NCBI GenBank assembly: GCA_028554795.2
Contig: CM068825.1
Coordinates: 158,849,053-158,913,052 of the forward strand
Length of the DNA: 64,000 bases
Source of the DNA: Sinohyriopsis cumingii
Taxonomy: Eukaryota; Mollusca; Bivalvia; Unionida; Unionidae
Reading direction: 5' to 3'
A program made the position numbers and the translations under genes. Of this stretch, positions 1 through 9,990 are shown piece by piece; position 1 is the stretch's first letter; every line of letters starts with the position of its first letter. The notes beneath the pieces were generated by a model. That model was not told where the DNA came from. It made no database searches and worked only from the letters and a program-made list of their open reading frames with translations.

Positions 1-2
1 AA

Positions 3-2252
3 ATATATCGCACAGAATCCCTCCATGACGAGATGAAAAATCTTGCGACGTTTTTACAGGGCAAGCACGCGGAAAATACTGACAAATTACTAACTAATTG
101 TTTTACCGTTCCATCTGTTGCGGCTCATTTCGCCAGAGAACGAAATTCATGGAAACCAACACGATTTGATTTACTCGAGGACGTACGCGCAAGTTGCGTC
201 GAATATGGACATGGCGGATTATGGAATACCAAATACAATTACAATGATGTTATTTCGGTTGATATGGTTGCATGTTATCCGGGAAGTTTTCTAGGATACG
301 GAGATTGTTCTACGTACTTTGAAAGATTTGGTCACCCTACAAACGAGATGACGCGAGTGGCAATTAATGGACCATTACCTGATTTTGATCTGACTGGATT
401 CGCCTGTATTGAGTCGTTCGAGTTTAACGAAAATCTTCACAAGATTTGTTATGTTTGGTTTGACAGACATTTTTGTGAAAAACGTTGGGCACCTATAGTT
501 CTGTTGCGATATATGCTAGATTGTGCGATACTGACATCGTTGGTGGTCAGTGAGGCAATTATATCATATCATGCACAGACCAAAGTTTGGTTGCCCATGT
601 CAGATTCTGAAGTTATCAGCGAGTTTAAGGAAAAATATCCTGAAGTTTCCGAAGATGATATTCCTAAAATTCTCGAGATTAAACTCAAAACCGCAAAAGA
701 TCTCGGTAGAAAAATTATAGGTAAATTTACTCAAGGTGGTGCATATGATTATAAAAGACATCACGCACGATTAATTTTAGATGATGCCGAGTACGATTTT
801 ATAATCGCTGATACAACGGCGAAAAATACATTTGTAAATCGAGAGAGTGTTTATTTATCCGACGGAACAAAATTAGGTACGATCGTTAGTTACATAAATG
901 ACGTATCCCCGCAATATACTCATCTAAGATCTTCCATGTTGGCTTATGTTTCTATAAATTTATTATCGATGATTAATAGATTTCCTGAGACCGCAGTCAG
1001 AGTCGCAACAGATTCGTTTTATATTTCAAGTAAATATTTAGAACCTGTTATGAAATTTACAAGTAATGATGAACGATGGGGTTCGTGGAGAATAAAAAAG
1101 GAACTATTACACAATTATGTAGAATCAGCAGATGTTCCAGTGAGAAATTTTTATCGTAAGGGTAATAAAATATCAGAAATGTCGAAAGCACCATCGTTGA
1201 GTGATCCAATAACCAGATATAAGACAGTATATCTCAATGGACCTGGTGGATGCGGCAAAACAACTCGAACGATTAATGTTTTTAGAAATTCAGATATGAT
1301 CGTGCTGACACCCACACATAGACTTGCACGTGAGATGAAACAGCGGCAAGTACAATCGTGCACGTATCATAGTTTCTTCCGATGGCGCGGGGATACATGG
1401 ACTCCTGAACGGATGGGGGAAAAATATATACCTAAAATAATTATTTGGGATGAGATATGCACGGTGTCATTAGATACATTAAAAACGTTTCTTGATTGGT
1501 TGTTGACGAAAAATACCGCCATAATAATGTGTGGCGATCATGGTCAACCGCCGCCCTTTGTTGGACCATCTCCACATGATTGGTTAAAAAATTTCGTTGA
1601 TTATTACGAAGAAATAGATGATGATCATAGAGCTCTTGATGCAAATTTGAAGGAGTTTAAAAAATTAATCAGATTACAATCAAACAAAATTCAGTGTGAA
1701 ATAATACGTGGAGTGATCTCAGAGACCTCAATGAGTGATTTTTTGAACTCATGGAGACCCACCGATTTGATCGTAGCAAGTAGAAAGATAATCAGAGACG
1801 CTTTACAACAACAGTTATTTCAGCTACATAAAGAACAATATTCAGAACTACCCGTACCGTTGTGTTATAGACCATCAGATACACGAAAACAGAATATTAA
1901 TGTTGATATTCCAGGACCCTTGACAGAGTCAAGGAAACAGAATCTCGTATTAAATGATATTGTCGCCGTTGATATCAGTGTGGTCGAAGATGCATTACGC
2001 GCTGACAAATCTCCATGGGTGTTAGGATACGCTATGACAATCCACTCGTCTCAGGGATTAACTATTTCTGATACACGAGTCTGGATTATAGACGATCGCA
2101 TCGAGTGGTCAAATTTAGTTTATTTAGCGGTATCGAGGGTCAGAAATATATCTCAATTACGTAGAATTATAATTCCTGAAATCGTTGATAAATTTAACAT
2201 CATCGATGATGATATAATAAGAAAAAAAATTAATCGGATACAAACAATCTGA
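3..2252 (+). CDS. DNA polymerase B palm fused to SF1 (PIF1/RecD-like) helicase, 5' partial
   Basis: The frame is open from the window edge; the first ATG in view is at 33, but it is probably internal. Counting from it (739 residues), polymerase motif A is SVDMVACYPGS (75-85), motif B is around GRKIIGKF (225-232) and motif C is ATDS (325-328), so the palm domain is present. The N-terminal exonuclease would be upstream of the window. From residue about 398 a helicase follows: Walker A GPGGCGKTT (403-411), Walker B IIIWDEIC (469-476), motif III GDHGQ (501-505), motif V-like GYAMTIHSSQGLT (665-677) and motif VI-like YLAVSRVRN (697-705). The likely role is protein-primed replication of the element coupled to unwinding. 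Polymerase-helicase fusion in one frame is unusual for Polintons as I know them. The stop at 2250-2252 lies just after an A8 run, and a conserved-looking HNH tail continues in another frame. Confidence 0.85.
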   Translation: MYRTESLHDEMKNLATFLQGKHAENTDKLLTNCFTVPSVAAHFARERNSWKPTRFDLLEDVRASCVEYGHGGLWNTKYNYNDVISVDMVACYPGSFLGYGDCSTYFERFGHPTNEMTRVAINGPLPDFDLTGFACIESFEFNENLHKICYVWFDRHFCEKRWAPIVLLRYMLDCAILTSLVVSEAIISYHAQTKVWLPMSDSEVISEFKEKYPEVSEDDIPKILEIKLKTAKDLGRKIIGKFTQGGAYDYKRHHARLILDDAEYDFIIADTTAKNTFVNRESVYLSDGTKLGTIVSYINDVSPQYTHLRSSMLAYVSINLLSMINRFPETAVRVATDSFYISSKYLEPVMKFTSNDERWGSWRIKKELLHNYVESADVPVRNFYRKGNKISEMSKAPSLSDPITRYKTVYLNGPGGCGKTTRTINVFRNSDMIVLTPTHRLAREMKQRQVQSCTYHSFFRWRGDTWTPERMGEKYIPKIIIWDEICTVSLDTLKTFLDWLLTKNTAIIMCGDHGQPPPFVGPSPHDWLKNFVDYYEEIDDDHRALDANLKEFKKLIRLQSNKIQCEIIRGVISETSMSDFLNSWRPTDLIVASRKIIRDALQQQLFQLHKEQYSELPVPLCYRPSDTRKQNINVDIPGPLTESRKQNLVLNDIVAVDISVVEDALRADKSPWVLGYAMTIHSSQGLTISDTRVWIIDDRIEWSNLVYLAVSRVRNISQLRRIIIPEIVDKFNIIDDDIIRKKINRIQTI

Positions 2253-2493
2253 CAAAAAAAATAAACGCGACTTTGATCTTGATGTTGAATTTATTATTGA
2301 GTTAAAACAGCAGCAGAACAATCATTGCACCAGTTGTAATTGTATAATGTTATGGCGGTATTCGAGTAATGATTCAAGACAATTTACCGTAGATAGAAAA
2401 GATAATAGTCGCGGTCATACACGAGACAATATCATGTTAACCTGTCTCGAATGTAATCGACGTCGGGGCGCTGGCACCCTTGGCGCTAGTTAA
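2221..2493 (+). pseudogene. HNH-like endonuclease tail, out of frame with the polymerase-helicase
   Basis: A frame with no ATG opens at 2221, overlaps the end of the helicase frame and stops at 2491-2493. It contains the Cys pairs CTSC (from 2327) and CLEC, and between them the block DRKDNSRGH followed by N, then CNRRRG near the end. This is the pattern of HNH/zinc-binding endonuclease modules (D-x-GH-N-C-x2-CN). It has no start of its own and follows an A8 run (2222-2229) where the upstream frame leaves it by one base. It is therefore most simply the C-terminus of the upstream protein cut off by a homopolymer indel, or reached by ribosomal frameshifting. It could also be a sequencing error. 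Confidence 0.65.
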
Positions 2494-2503
2494 GTGATCG
2501 AAA

Positions 2504-3490
2504 TCACCGAAGTGATCGCGGCGGTAGTTGTGTATCCGCGGGAATTATTTGTAGTTGTTCACGTGTAAATCCACGTTGAGGAGCAGCAGAATCTAATCTG
2601 TAGATTGCAGGTCTGGAAACGCCTACATTTCTTCCAGTGGATCTTGTCACGGTAGATATTTTGTGTGTGGTAACACTCCAAATAGGATCAGTTGCTCTCG
2701 CGCTACCACCTTCAAGTTCACCAGGCTCATATAAATATCTGACTGTAACATCACCTAATATTTTTTGTTTTCCAGCATCTTTTCGTTGTGTTGGTATATT
2801 TTTTTTTGTGACCGCGCTAATGGGTTTCATGTTGGTTGTTCGTGTGATTTCATTATTTAATGCAGCTATCACGATTGGTAATCTTGCAACCCATTCGCGA
2901 GATCTTTTATCCTGAATAAATTCCCTCGCGTATTGATATCCAAATAACCGTTCAGCAAGTGTTCGATTAAATCGCTCAACAATTGCTTGATCACGGTGAA
3001 TTGCAGTATGACCTCGTCGTATTTTGGTATTATGTTGTTTCATCAGCGATGATACTGGACCAAGAAATTCCTTACCAGGATCAACCTGTAGTAGCTGTAG
3101 CCATCGTAGACCACCTTGTGGTCCGAGTCCTCGTTGATAAATTCGTTCAAACGCATCAGCTACTTCAGATGATGTTTTCGCCGATAGCGGTTCTGCTTCT
3201 TTATATCTACTTGCAACATCAACTACAGTTAACGCGTATTTGTACGTTTTTCCACGTACAGTATCATGCGGTAAAAACAGAATATCAGCTTGATGAACTT
3301 CATTAGGAACACTGACATCGAAATACGAGTACTGAATGTGTTTAGGACGTGGTAGATAAATTTGCCATATTGCTTGTTTAGATAACCACGTTTTAGCAGT
3401 AGAATGTTTAACCGATGCTGCATCAGCGAGTTTACCAATTGCTGCTTTGCCTCTCCAGTATCCTCTCGGCGAATAATAAATTGATTCCAT
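2504..3490 (-). CDS. Retroviral-type (rve) integrase of Polinton family
   Basis: 328 residues, ATG at 3488-3490. The catalytic triad reads D69 (in HQADILF), D137 (in VDPGKEF) and E172 (in IVERFNRT), i.e. D,D-35-E spacing exactly as in retroviral/LTR integrases. The N-terminus (YYSPRGYWRG...WLSKQAIWQIYLP) and the C-terminal block RYLYEPGELEGG with a final GFTREQLQ are typical of Maverick/Polinton integrases. It catalyses strand transfer of the linear element into host DNA. It is convergent with the polymerase-helicase, only 10 bp from the HNH stop. Its start lies 2 bp downstream of the PLA2 stop, suggesting one shared - strand transcript. No stop or frameshift is seen. Confidence 0.93.
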   Translation of the reverse strand: MESIYYSPRGYWRGKAAIGKLADAASVKHSTAKTWLSKQAIWQIYLPRPKHIQYSYFDVSVPNEVHQADILFLPHDTVRGKTYKYALTVVDVASRYKEAEPLSAKTSSEVADAFERIYQRGLGPQGGLRWLQLLQVDPGKEFLGPVSSLMKQHNTKIRRGHTAIHRDQAIVERFNRTLAERLFGYQYAREFIQDKRSREWVARLPIVIAALNNEITRTTNMKPISAVTKKNIPTQRKDAGKQKILGDVTVRYLYEPGELEGGSARATDPIWSVTTHKISTVTRSTGRNVGVSRPAIYRLDSAAPQRGFTREQLQIIPADTQLPPRSLR

Positions 3491-3492
3491 TA

Positions 3493-3993
3493 TTAATTAC
3501 CAGCCCCAATCGCTAATTTACCTTTCATCGAGGATCTTACTAACCAATTAGCTAATGATTCTCTAATATTTTTATTTTTTATAGAATTTAATGAATGAAT
3601 TAATTTTACATCTGCAATATGCCTATCTTGTAGATTTTGACTTTTATAAGCTACATCATGAGCATGACAAGCTCGATCAATAGCATTTATTGGTTCCTCG
3701 CCTGGTTTTGGTTGATCTTGATTATCGAGCCTGATATCGAGTCTGGTACCAGGACCGCAATAATTATATCCTGGTAGATGTTTTTCTCCGCTGTATTTAG
3801 CCCATGGAGCACCTGGAAACTTTGACATCAAATTAGCAATATCACCCCCCCGCTTATTAGGTAAAAACGAAAATTTCTTTCTACAGCATACAGAACATTT
3901 TCCACCGTACGCTATTTTTTTATTTTTTGTTGTAACCGTAGCTAAATCAATAGTTGGAGTTTTAACTCTACAGCGTAAACAATATAAATTCAT
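3493..3993 (-). CDS. Zinc-finger plus parvovirus-like phospholipase A2 protein
   Basis: 166 residues, ATG at 3991-3993. The N-terminal part has Cys pairs C5/C8 and C33/C36 (CLRC, CSVCC), a probable zinc ribbon. The C-terminal half shows the PLA2 signature: calcium loop YCGPGT (78-83) and catalytic His112-Asp113 in ACHAHDVAY, with further Asp residues at 123 and 128. Such domains occur in parvovirus VP1 and in adintovirus/Polinton virion proteins, where they are thought to help membrane passage. Here the role is inferred from family. Transcribed together with integrase (2-bp gap), divergent from the ATPase (12-bp gap). Confidence 0.88.
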   Translation of the reverse strand: MNLYCLRCRVKTPTIDLATVTTKNKKIAYGGKCSVCCRKKFSFLPNKRGGDIANLMSKFPGAPWAKYSGEKHLPGYNYCGPGTRLDIRLDNQDQPKPGEEPINAIDRACHAHDVAYKSQNLQDRHIADVKLIHSLNSIKNKNIRESLANWLVRSSMKGKLAIGAGN

Positions 3994-4005
3994 GTTATAA
4001 CATAT
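3994..4005. promoter_or_regulatory. 12-bp gap between divergent PLA2 and ATPase genes
   Basis: The two start codons face away from each other with only 12 bp (TTATAACATATA-like, AT-rich) between them. No room exists for separate promoters outside coding DNA, so any promoter must be bidirectional or lie within the opposite gene. Inferred from spacing only. Confidence 0.35.
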
Positions 4006-4671
4006 ATGGATATAATTGATTTCTCAGCAACTCGGCAGCGAGAGCCAGTTAAGCATCATCCTGCGCTACCGAACTCCATCAGAATGATTATCATAGGACC
4101 ATCTGGATCGGGTAAGACGCAATTATTACTTAATCTGATAATGAGATGGTTGAAATGGGATAAGTTGTATTTAGTAGCACCATCCGTTGATGATCAACGA
4201 TGTTATGATGTACCTAAAGATTTCAATGAAAACGCGCGATTACTGGATGAAGATAATGATGTTATAGAGTTTATAACCGATATTGATGAAGCACCATCCG
4301 TAGATGTTTTGGACGGATTTATTAATAATTTAGTTGTATACGACGATGTGATGCTAGATAAACAATCAAATCCAGCCAGAATATTTTCCCGAGGGAGACA
4401 TAAAAATACAGACGTGATCTATGTTACTCAACGATATACACAAATACCAAAAGTGATCAGAGACAACTGCAACATTTTAGTTGTGTTTAATGGCGTAGAC
4501 ACACACACGTTGCGAAATATTCATCAAACCTGGTGTGGTGGTGACATGGATATAATTAAATTCAAAAATTTCTTCTCACGAGCGCAAGCTACCCCGCATG
4601 GATTTATAACAATAAATTTACATGATCCAAGAACAAGATATCGTGTGGGTATTGATAAAATATTTGGGTAA
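4006..4671 (+). CDS. A32/FtsK-HerA-like genome packaging ATPase
   Basis: 221 residues, ATG at 4006. P-loop GPSGSGKT (31-38) follows a hydrophobic strand MIII. Walker B is LVVYDDVM (109-116) and a sensor-like block VIYVTQRYTQIP lies downstream. Size and layout match the packaging ATPases of Polintons, virophages and adintoviruses, which pump the genome into a double-jelly-roll capsid. No capsid gene is visible nearby in the window. The frame is intact. Confidence 0.88.
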   Translation: MDIIDFSATRQREPVKHHPALPNSIRMIIIGPSGSGKTQLLLNLIMRWLKWDKLYLVAPSVDDQRCYDVPKDFNENARLLDEDNDVIEFITDIDEAPSVDVLDGFINNLVVYDDVMLDKQSNPARIFSRGRHKNTDVIYVTQRYTQIPKVIRDNCNILVVFNGVDTHTLRNIHQTWCGGDMDIIKFKNFFSRAQATPHGFITINLHDPRTRYRVGIDKIFG

Positions 4672-4678
4672 CAGGGGG

Positions 4679-4929
4679 AGCAGCAGAGAGGGTGCCTACC
4701 AACATTGGTCGTCAAAAAAATAAACAAGAAATAAATAAACACGTAGAGTACTTTATTTTTTCAGATACTATTTCGAACTGAGGTTTTATTAGCACAATCG
4801 GTCATTGCAAAAATAAACATCTCAAGGAAAGTTCATTTGTAAAATCTGGACCATTCTACGAGATGATTTATTTGTTTGTTTTATTTGTTTTTGTCGGAAT
4901 TCTATGGTCTGTTCACCCTCTCTGCTGCT
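4679..4929. repeat. 16-bp inverted repeat, probable right end region of the Polinton
   Basis: AGCAGCAGAGAGGGTG at 4679-4694 is repeated as its exact reverse complement at 4914-4929. The 219 bp between hold only AT-rich non-coding sequence. This could be a foldback near the element terminus or a remnant of the terminal inverted repeat. Polinton TIRs are normally much longer and pair with the other end, which is not in the window. Confidence 0.5.
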
Positions 4930-5257
4930 GTAACACATGAAGCTAACTATTGAAAAGAATTGTCTTATTTATCTTAAATAAAGAGAATTGTTTTAAATTT
5001 TAAAAATAACACTTTGTTTTAATGTTATTGTCCTGTGTTTTTAAAGTTAGCAATGGGCAAACGTCTCGTAGATAAAAAGTTTATTTTTAATGGCCTGCAC
5101 CGCCATTTTTATATGTTTCATTGTAGTACTTGTGACTTTGAGAATATGTCGACTACATAACATAAGCATAAGAAATGTGTTTGCTCGTCCTCCCAAATTT
5201 CCAATTGAATGGTTATGCACATAAAAGTGAATCTGAACATTTTCACAAACTTCACAA

Positions 5258-5372
<115 letters not shown>

Positions 5373-6361
5373 ATATACACTGTATCAGTGATATACCACG
5401 AGATGTATAAATGTTTCATTTACAAGAAACGAGGCTTACAGTTTACATACTATATATATATATTTTATTTCTATCACATACTAATGCATATATTTGCCCT
5501 TTGAACGGAGTTCAGATTTACTACAGGCAGCTGTGTGTTGACAGAGTGAATGAACTCCTCACATCCGCAAGTGCGTCCACTACAAAATGTAGTTCAATGC
5601 CTTTTTTGGCTATTCACTATCACCTTTGCATATGGATAAGTTGATTGTTTTCTCTTTTAGTTTCTAGTTTTCTTCACATTGATTACATCAATATAATGCA
5701 CACGTATGGTTTAAACATGAAAGATGGTTTTAATAATGTAAGTAGAGCACAGAAAACAATTGGCTACGCTCGTCATTTCATAGATTTTAGTTTTTACATT
5801 TTCGTATTTAATTAATAATAACTGATTTTTAAAACATCATTATATGGTTAAGAAAGCACAACAACAACAAAACATTAAATGCATCACAGTATGTGTACAA
5901 TGTAACTGAGAAATTTACCGTATAATATCGACATGTTTTGCAACTTTGTATCATTGAGCATCACTGTAGATAAATCCCAAGGAAAGTACACACATATCGT
6001 TACGACGAACCATATTCTTGTAGGTTACTTGGTGTAATTTCTATTTCAAGGTTTTAATCCGACCCAAATTCCTTTTCTTTCGCACTCCACATTTCTGCGT
6101 AGTTTGTCCGTTATGCATGAGAGGGAACAGAAAGCATAAAGGATTGCAATGAAAATGTGCACCATATCAAATTCATTTAGAAAACGGCGATTATTAATAC
6201 TTTTTATTTTCATACGTCACTAATGATTACTGTATGGAAATTGATATAGAATCAACTGCACAGAATGTTTATATATGCGTATTATTGCGCCATGGGAGGG
6301 ATCACAATTATTTGATGTACCAATGTTATTGCTTTATACCAACACTTTAAATGACACGTTC

Positions 6362-6367
<6 letters not shown>

Positions 6368-6446
<79 letters not shown>
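6368..6446. repeat. (AT)n microsatellite
   Basis: About 39 AT dinucleotides without interruption. Confidence 0.98.
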
Positions 6447-6450
<4 letters not shown>

Positions 6451-8867
6451 AGTACATCAGCGTGCGTTTCAAGCATTAAGATTGTTTTGCCTACTATCGC
6501 TTAATGCAACCACTCTAAAGGGTAAAACTCACTCCTTTATGTACTAACTAGAACATGACTTACATTGATTTACATGTAAGCATTAGGCAATGTACTAAGT
6601 GAGACACATAAAGAAGCGCGATTGGCTGAAAAATTAGGTCGCGTTCTAAACTTAAAGAAAGAATTTAATATATTACATGTCAATTACTACAGACAATAAA
6701 AATAGAAAATAGCTATGAAAACGTAATAAAATGAGCCCACTGTACATAAATAATTAGATTATATATGCTATAAAATATGGTTGATATTGGTGGCAATAGT
6801 GGATATGACAAAGAGTTGAAGCATAGTCTTATTAATATCAAACTTCATGAATATATTTAAAAGTGTACTTACCAGTGTTGCACGTGCGATGTTGCCAGAA
6901 CCCACATACGTCACAAGCAAACGCATGCTGTCGTGGCCTAGCTTACCGATTGCAATGAATACATTGAACATAGGCCATTATACGGATTGCTTATCCTTTT
7001 TAATAAGTGGCAATAAATTGATAGACGGGTATGAAAGACAGATTATGGTGAAACAAGATGAAACAATAGCTACCAAAAACTTAATTGTGTGTCGCTAAGA
7101 TAAATTTTACATGGCAGTTAATTTAGGAAAGCAATACTAGACTTAAAATAAACAGGTTTTAATAACATTAGTATACAAATCAATTCGTTTATATAGGTAT
7201 TACATGTTTTAATTATCTTATTATTTTTTGCTCTTGTTTGGTATTGCAGAAAAGGTGTTATAAAAGAAAAACGGCGTGTAATTCTTCTTCTTCTTCTTTT
7301 TATTATTATTAATGAACAATCTTTCGAACGGTCCTTTTTCGTCCTGGACCTTTCTGGCCCGTTACCGGCCTTTCTGGACCGGACAACTTTCGTGCCGGTC
7401 CTTTTTCACCCGACACCAGTATTACTTCCGGAAAAACCCAGTATATTTTTAGAACTTTTTCCCCTTCTTTCATAATTGGTGATACAAAAGTTAAATTTTG
7501 GCATACATGTTGTTGATTTAAAGGTAATTGTTAATTCTTTAGAATATGAGCAGTATGATGTGGTTGTCTGTATATATTTTGACGACACTGCAAAGTGAGG
7601 AATGAGGCATGATGATCGGCTGTGAAATGTGATCCGTTGCACATTTCTTTGTTTACAGTTCATCCTCTCGAGAGAATGCCGGTTACCTACACCGTTAGTT
7701 GATCTTTAAAGATACTAACGATCAACATGTAATTGATTAGGATTTGGACACAAAGGAAAGTGCAGTACTGACAAACAGCTGCACAGACTATGTAGGTGGT
7801 GCTCTATAGTTTCGTATTTTTCATAGGTTGGGATTTTAAAGAAAAAGAATTTCCCCAGCTTTCCTCACTGGTTATACTGGCTATTTAAAAAAGACTTTGT
7901 ATATCTTAGGTATAATTCAAAGAACCTTTAATTCCCTTTATTTTGGTGTATGATTGATGGATGTAATATGGGTTATAGAGTATAAAGCTTGGCCTTACTC
8001 CAGATGTGCATCTTTCAAAAATGTGCTAGCTCCACTCGGTCATTTTCACTTCCTGAACTTCAGAGGTAAATTGTATACAAAAGAGCCGATAACTTCTTTT
8101 ACATTTTATATATTTGGTAATTCATTCATTGCATTTTCAGAAGCTGATATTGTCTAGTCTGGCAAAATTCATTTTCCCTATTTTAATAGCCGCTATGGAT
8201 AGTGTACTTTAGCCTAATTCAGGCTGATTTTTTTAACACAAGGGAGCAGTCATTTTAGTTAGCAGTGTGTTTAAATCGTGTACAATTTCCAAAAGTACAA
8301 TATCCAAAGAAATATCATCCTCATTATATTAATGTAGCATAAAGGTATGCCAACATTCTCTGCACTGTGCATGTTTTAAATGCAAACAACTTCACCTTAC
8401 ATACGTCACTCTCTCAAAAGTACATAATAACTGGTGTGCGTCCCCCGTAGGAATATTAACGGTCTGAGGTAACGACAGGGATCAGTCTACTTGTATCGCA
8501 AGGAGACGCGTGTGTTACTAACGGTAGAAATGGTTCCTGGTCGATATGCTTCTATTGCCTATATAATAAATATTGAAAGGTGAGACAGTCTATTTGTGTA
8601 GCCGAAAGTGCAACTCTGTGAAAACTAAAGTGTTGATTCATTCTTATTTTCTTTTTTTCTTTTCAAAATCTTTCATAAGCTAAGTTCAGTAAATACTGTG
8701 CTTTTTAGCGTAATATCTATAATTATTCTGTTGTTTAGTACTTGTACGATGAGGAAGTGTAGGCTGCATACTACTTAGTTATGTCAAATTCTTGTGTTGT
8801 GTTTTTTTGTTGTTTTTAATTATGTTATTTTCTTCGACAATTAATCCAGCTTATTCATCCAAGTTTG

Positions 8868-8907
<40 letters not shown>
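8868..8907. repeat. (ATT)n microsatellite
   Basis: About 13 perfect ATT units roughly 250 bp upstream of the first coding exon of the host gene. Confidence 0.95.
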
Positions 8908-9151
8908 GTTTTGACAGAAAAGGCCGAAATTCCGATTAGAGAAATGTCTGCAAATCTTCACTTGTAGTTTTGTTGCTAGATATTTCATCAGACAGATTTG
9001 CTTTGACTGTTTGGGGCTAATACACATTTTAATCGTATGCAGTTGTTCTGGAAATTTCGCTAGTATATGACCACGTGTTTGCAGGGCACTGGAAAAGGAA
9101 ATCGAAGATAACCTGCGTTGACTCTTCTCTTCATCACTCATTATATTAACG

Positions 9152-9190
9152 ATGTCGAGAAAATTAAACCTCACAGAATATGTGAAAAAG
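9152..9190 (+). CDS. Host gene coding exon 1
   Basis: ATG plus 12 codons (MSRKLNLTEYVKK), donor AAG|GTAAAC at a codon boundary. First ATG after an in-frame TGA at 9119. Joins in phase 0 to exon 2, giving a charged helical run. Confidence 0.78.
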
Positions 9191-9940
9191 GTAAACTTCC
9201 ATAAAGCTACCTCATATTTAATTATTGAGAACATAATTTTTTTCAAGATGTGCTGTTAAGGAAAATTTTCTAACGTTCTACAGGTCAAGAAAAGTAATTC
9301 TTGTAAACAATACTAAAGATATTTGATAGATTTAGTATAACATTAAAAAGTCTTTTTAAATAAAATGTCAGGTAAACATTGATGAAATGTATAAACTAAT
9401 AAGAAATGTGAATTCCAAGAACACAATTCCTCTTGATTTCTTTAAAGCTGAGTCACTAATCCTTGTTGACTGTGACTCAGATCTCACAGATAATTCTCCT
9501 GACTGTTTGTAGGAAGCACAAATACTTCTTATTTACAAAAAGAACATTCTTTTGATAAAAGTTATTATAGATCAGATTTTACCCACTACCCAGATTTTTT
9601 GTGAAATCAACTGAGGACTATTTGGCATAATGTTTTGAGAACATTTTTAACAACAATTTCATTGATTTTAACAGTCTTATCTACTTGAAGACTGAAAGAA
9701 GACTTTGACAAAAGTAAATATGTATCTGAATGAGTCAACAAGACTTGCTTTCCTGAAGCTATTCTCATTGGCAAGCTTAATGCTTATCAGATCCATGAGT
9801 CTGTTACTGAGCTATTATCAAATTCTAAGCAACAAATTATGATCGACATGTTTTGAGTGACTGGACTGAAATTCAAAATGGAGTTTCACAATCATTAATA
9901 TGTATGTTTTTATGAATTATATTTTTTACTTTATCAAATA

Positions 9941-9990
<50 letters not shown>

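Larger units (their letters stand above)
1..4930. mobile_element. Polinton/Maverick (adintovirus-like) element, right-hand part
   Basis: Four compact genes with the hallmark Polinton/adintovirus set lie together: family-B DNA polymerase, retroviral-type integrase, parvovirus-like phospholipase A2 and A32/FtsK-like packaging ATPase. Polymerase is +, integrase and PLA2 are -, ATPase is +. The left part lies outside the window: the polymerase frame is open to base 3, so exonuclease and terminal-protein regions are missing here. No major or minor capsid gene is seen to the right of the ATPase; if present they must lie to the left. The right boundary is estimated from loss of coding sequence after 4671 and an inverted-repeat arm ending at 4929. 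The frames are mostly intact, which suggests a fairly recent insertion (inference), but one frame break at about 2222 is visible. Confidence 0.85.

Noticed and set aside
4679-4929. Calling the 16-bp inverted repeat a full Polinton TIR
   Set aside because: Both arms lie at the same side of the element and are far shorter than normal TIRs; kept only as a foldback.
7330-7420. GC-rich pocket with CCGG repeats as a promoter or structured RNA
   Set aside because: Too short and no supporting element; 1.7 kb from the first exon.
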